From: Candidatus Omnitrophota bacterium
GTDB taxonomy: Bacteria > Omnitrophota > Gorgyraeia > Gygaellales > Profunditerraquicolaceae
Length of the DNA: 5,877 nucleotides
Direction: 5' to 3'
Assembly (NCBI GenBank): GCA_020052635.1
Contig: JAGVOR010000052.1
Location: forward strand, 1 to 5,877
The notes beneath the pieces were generated by a model that saw nothing but the letters and a program-made list of their open reading frames with translations, was not told where the DNA came from and searched no databases. Shown piece by piece: positions 5,178 through 5,877 of the stretch; positions within the stretch are counted from its first letter, which is position 1; each line of letters starts with the position of its first letter. Made by a program: the position numbers and the translations under genes.

Positions 5178-5877
5178 TTAATTTATGGCTGCGCTTTCGC
5201 CGGCTAGATACCCGGTCGAAAATGCCGCCTGCAGGTTAAATCCTCCGGTATCCGCATCCACATCGATCATCTCCCCGCAAAAATACAACCCCTTAATCAG
5301 GCGCGACTGCATCGTGCGCGGATCGATCTGCTTTAAACTTACTCCTCCGCGGGTGACCATCCCTTCATCCAGCGGGCAAGACCCCATGATTTCCAGGCGT
5401 AAACCTTTAAGCCAGGTAATCATGATTTCTCTTTCTTTTTGGGTAATCTGGCTGCATTTTTTCAAAAGATCGATCCCGCACAAATCACAAAAAACCTTAA
5501 TCAAGCGCAATGGCAACAATTCTTTAAGCGCGTTCTTAATGCTTTTTTTGGAATTAACTTTAAATTCCCGCAGCAGCCGGCCGTCCAGCTGTTGGATGGT
5601 CAAAGCCGGCTTTAAATCAATCTGCGCCAAGACCGGTTTACCCAAAGCCAGCCAATCAATCACCCTGCCGCTTAAAGTAATCACCAGCGGCCCGGATATC
5701 CCAGAAGCCGTAAAAATCAACTCCCCGATCTCGGAGATAATTTCCCGTTTGCCGTCGGTAAACTTCACCCTGATATTCCGCAGGCTTAAACCTTCAAGCT
5801 TTTTGACAAAACTTTCTTTTGCCACAAGCGGCACCAGCCCGGCCCGCAAAGGCACAATTTCATGACCCAGGCTTTTA
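5178..5877 (-). CDS. BaiN/HI0933-family NAD(P)/FAD-dependent oxidoreductase (C-terminal part, partial)
   Basis: Predicted cytoplasmic flavoprotein of the HI0933/YhiN (BaiN-like) family. The frame is open to the window edge, with 232 visible residues before the TAA at 5180-5178. The family is usually about 400 residues, so the N-terminal dinucleotide-binding half lies outside. The first visible residues, SLGHEIVPLRAGLVPLVAKE, match the family's internal GH-x-I-V-P region, so the GTG at 5855 is not a true start. Later signatures are FTASGISGPLVITLSG and, near the C-terminus, TRGGVSLKQIDPRTM followed by LIKGLYFCGEMIDVDADTGG and NLQAAFSTGYLAG, the conserved FAD-contacting tail. Members are widespread and mostly uncharacterised; some act as reductases of unsaturated substrates, but no substrate can be assigned here. 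The gene ends 12 bp before the 126-bp structured element, which separates it from the maf-M48 frame. Confidence 0.9.
   Translation of the reverse strand, partial: KSLGHEIVPLRAGLVPLVAKESFVKKLEGLSLRNIRVKFTDGKREIISEIGELIFTASGISGPLVITLSGRVIDWLALGKPVLAQIDLKPALTIQQLDGRLLREFKVNSKKSIKNALKELLPLRLIKVFCDLCGIDLLKKCSQITQKEREIMITWLKGLRLEIMGSCPLDEGMVTRGGVSLKQIDPRTMQSRLIKGLYFCGEMIDVDADTGGFNLQAAFSTGYLAGESAAIN

Noticed and set aside
5185..5865. Long plus-strand open frame (226 codons) opposite the flavoprotein gene
   Set aside because: It is antisense to a gene with clear HI0933-family motifs, its translation is rich in Ser, Pro and Arg with no recognisable domain, and it has no supporting context.

Overview
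The window looks like part of a chromosome from a Gram-negative-type bacterium with a compact genome. A lipoprotein signal, an exported glycosidase and a LoiP/BepA-like M48 protease point to a cell with a periplasm. The gene mix resembles uncultivated candidate-phylum genomes such as Omnitrophota, but that placement is a guess; nothing here fixes the taxon. I found no tRNA, rRNA, CRISPR array, transposase or phage gene.

Every gene is on the minus strand, so biological order runs from high to low coordinates. (1) 5877-5178: the C-terminal part of a BaiN/HI0933-type flavoprotein, cut by the window edge. (2) 5165-5040: a 126-bp intergenic element bounded by a perfect 12-bp inverted repeat and holding several internal hairpins, ending 7 bp before the next start codon. 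(3) 5032-3683: one uninterrupted frame that reads as a Maf nucleotide pyrophosphatase followed by an M48 metalloprotease lipoprotein. (4) 3702-2620: an exported clan GH-A glycosidase overlapping the protease gene by 20 bp. (5) 2611-1580 and 1583-870: a short KdpD-like histidine kinase and a KdpE-like response regulator sharing an ATGA stop/start. (6) 870-722: a control region with an 11-bp-spaced direct repeat, a promoter candidate, and a hairpin followed by a T-rich tract. (7) 721-602 and 605-1: an unlisted 39-residue membrane peptide overlapping (ATGA) the start of a TrkH-type potassium channel subunit that runs off the window.

The most coherent story is potassium homeostasis. A KdpD lacking its large N-terminal sensor region and its cognate KdpE sit beside a Trk-type transporter instead of kdpFABC, and the only sizeable gap between them carries a plausible OmpR/PhoB-family operator. 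The Maf, protease and glycosidase genes upstream are packed tightly enough to be co-transcribed with kdpDE; a functional link is not evident. The oddest items are the Maf-M48 fusion, the structured 126-bp element and the small peptide coupled to TrkH.
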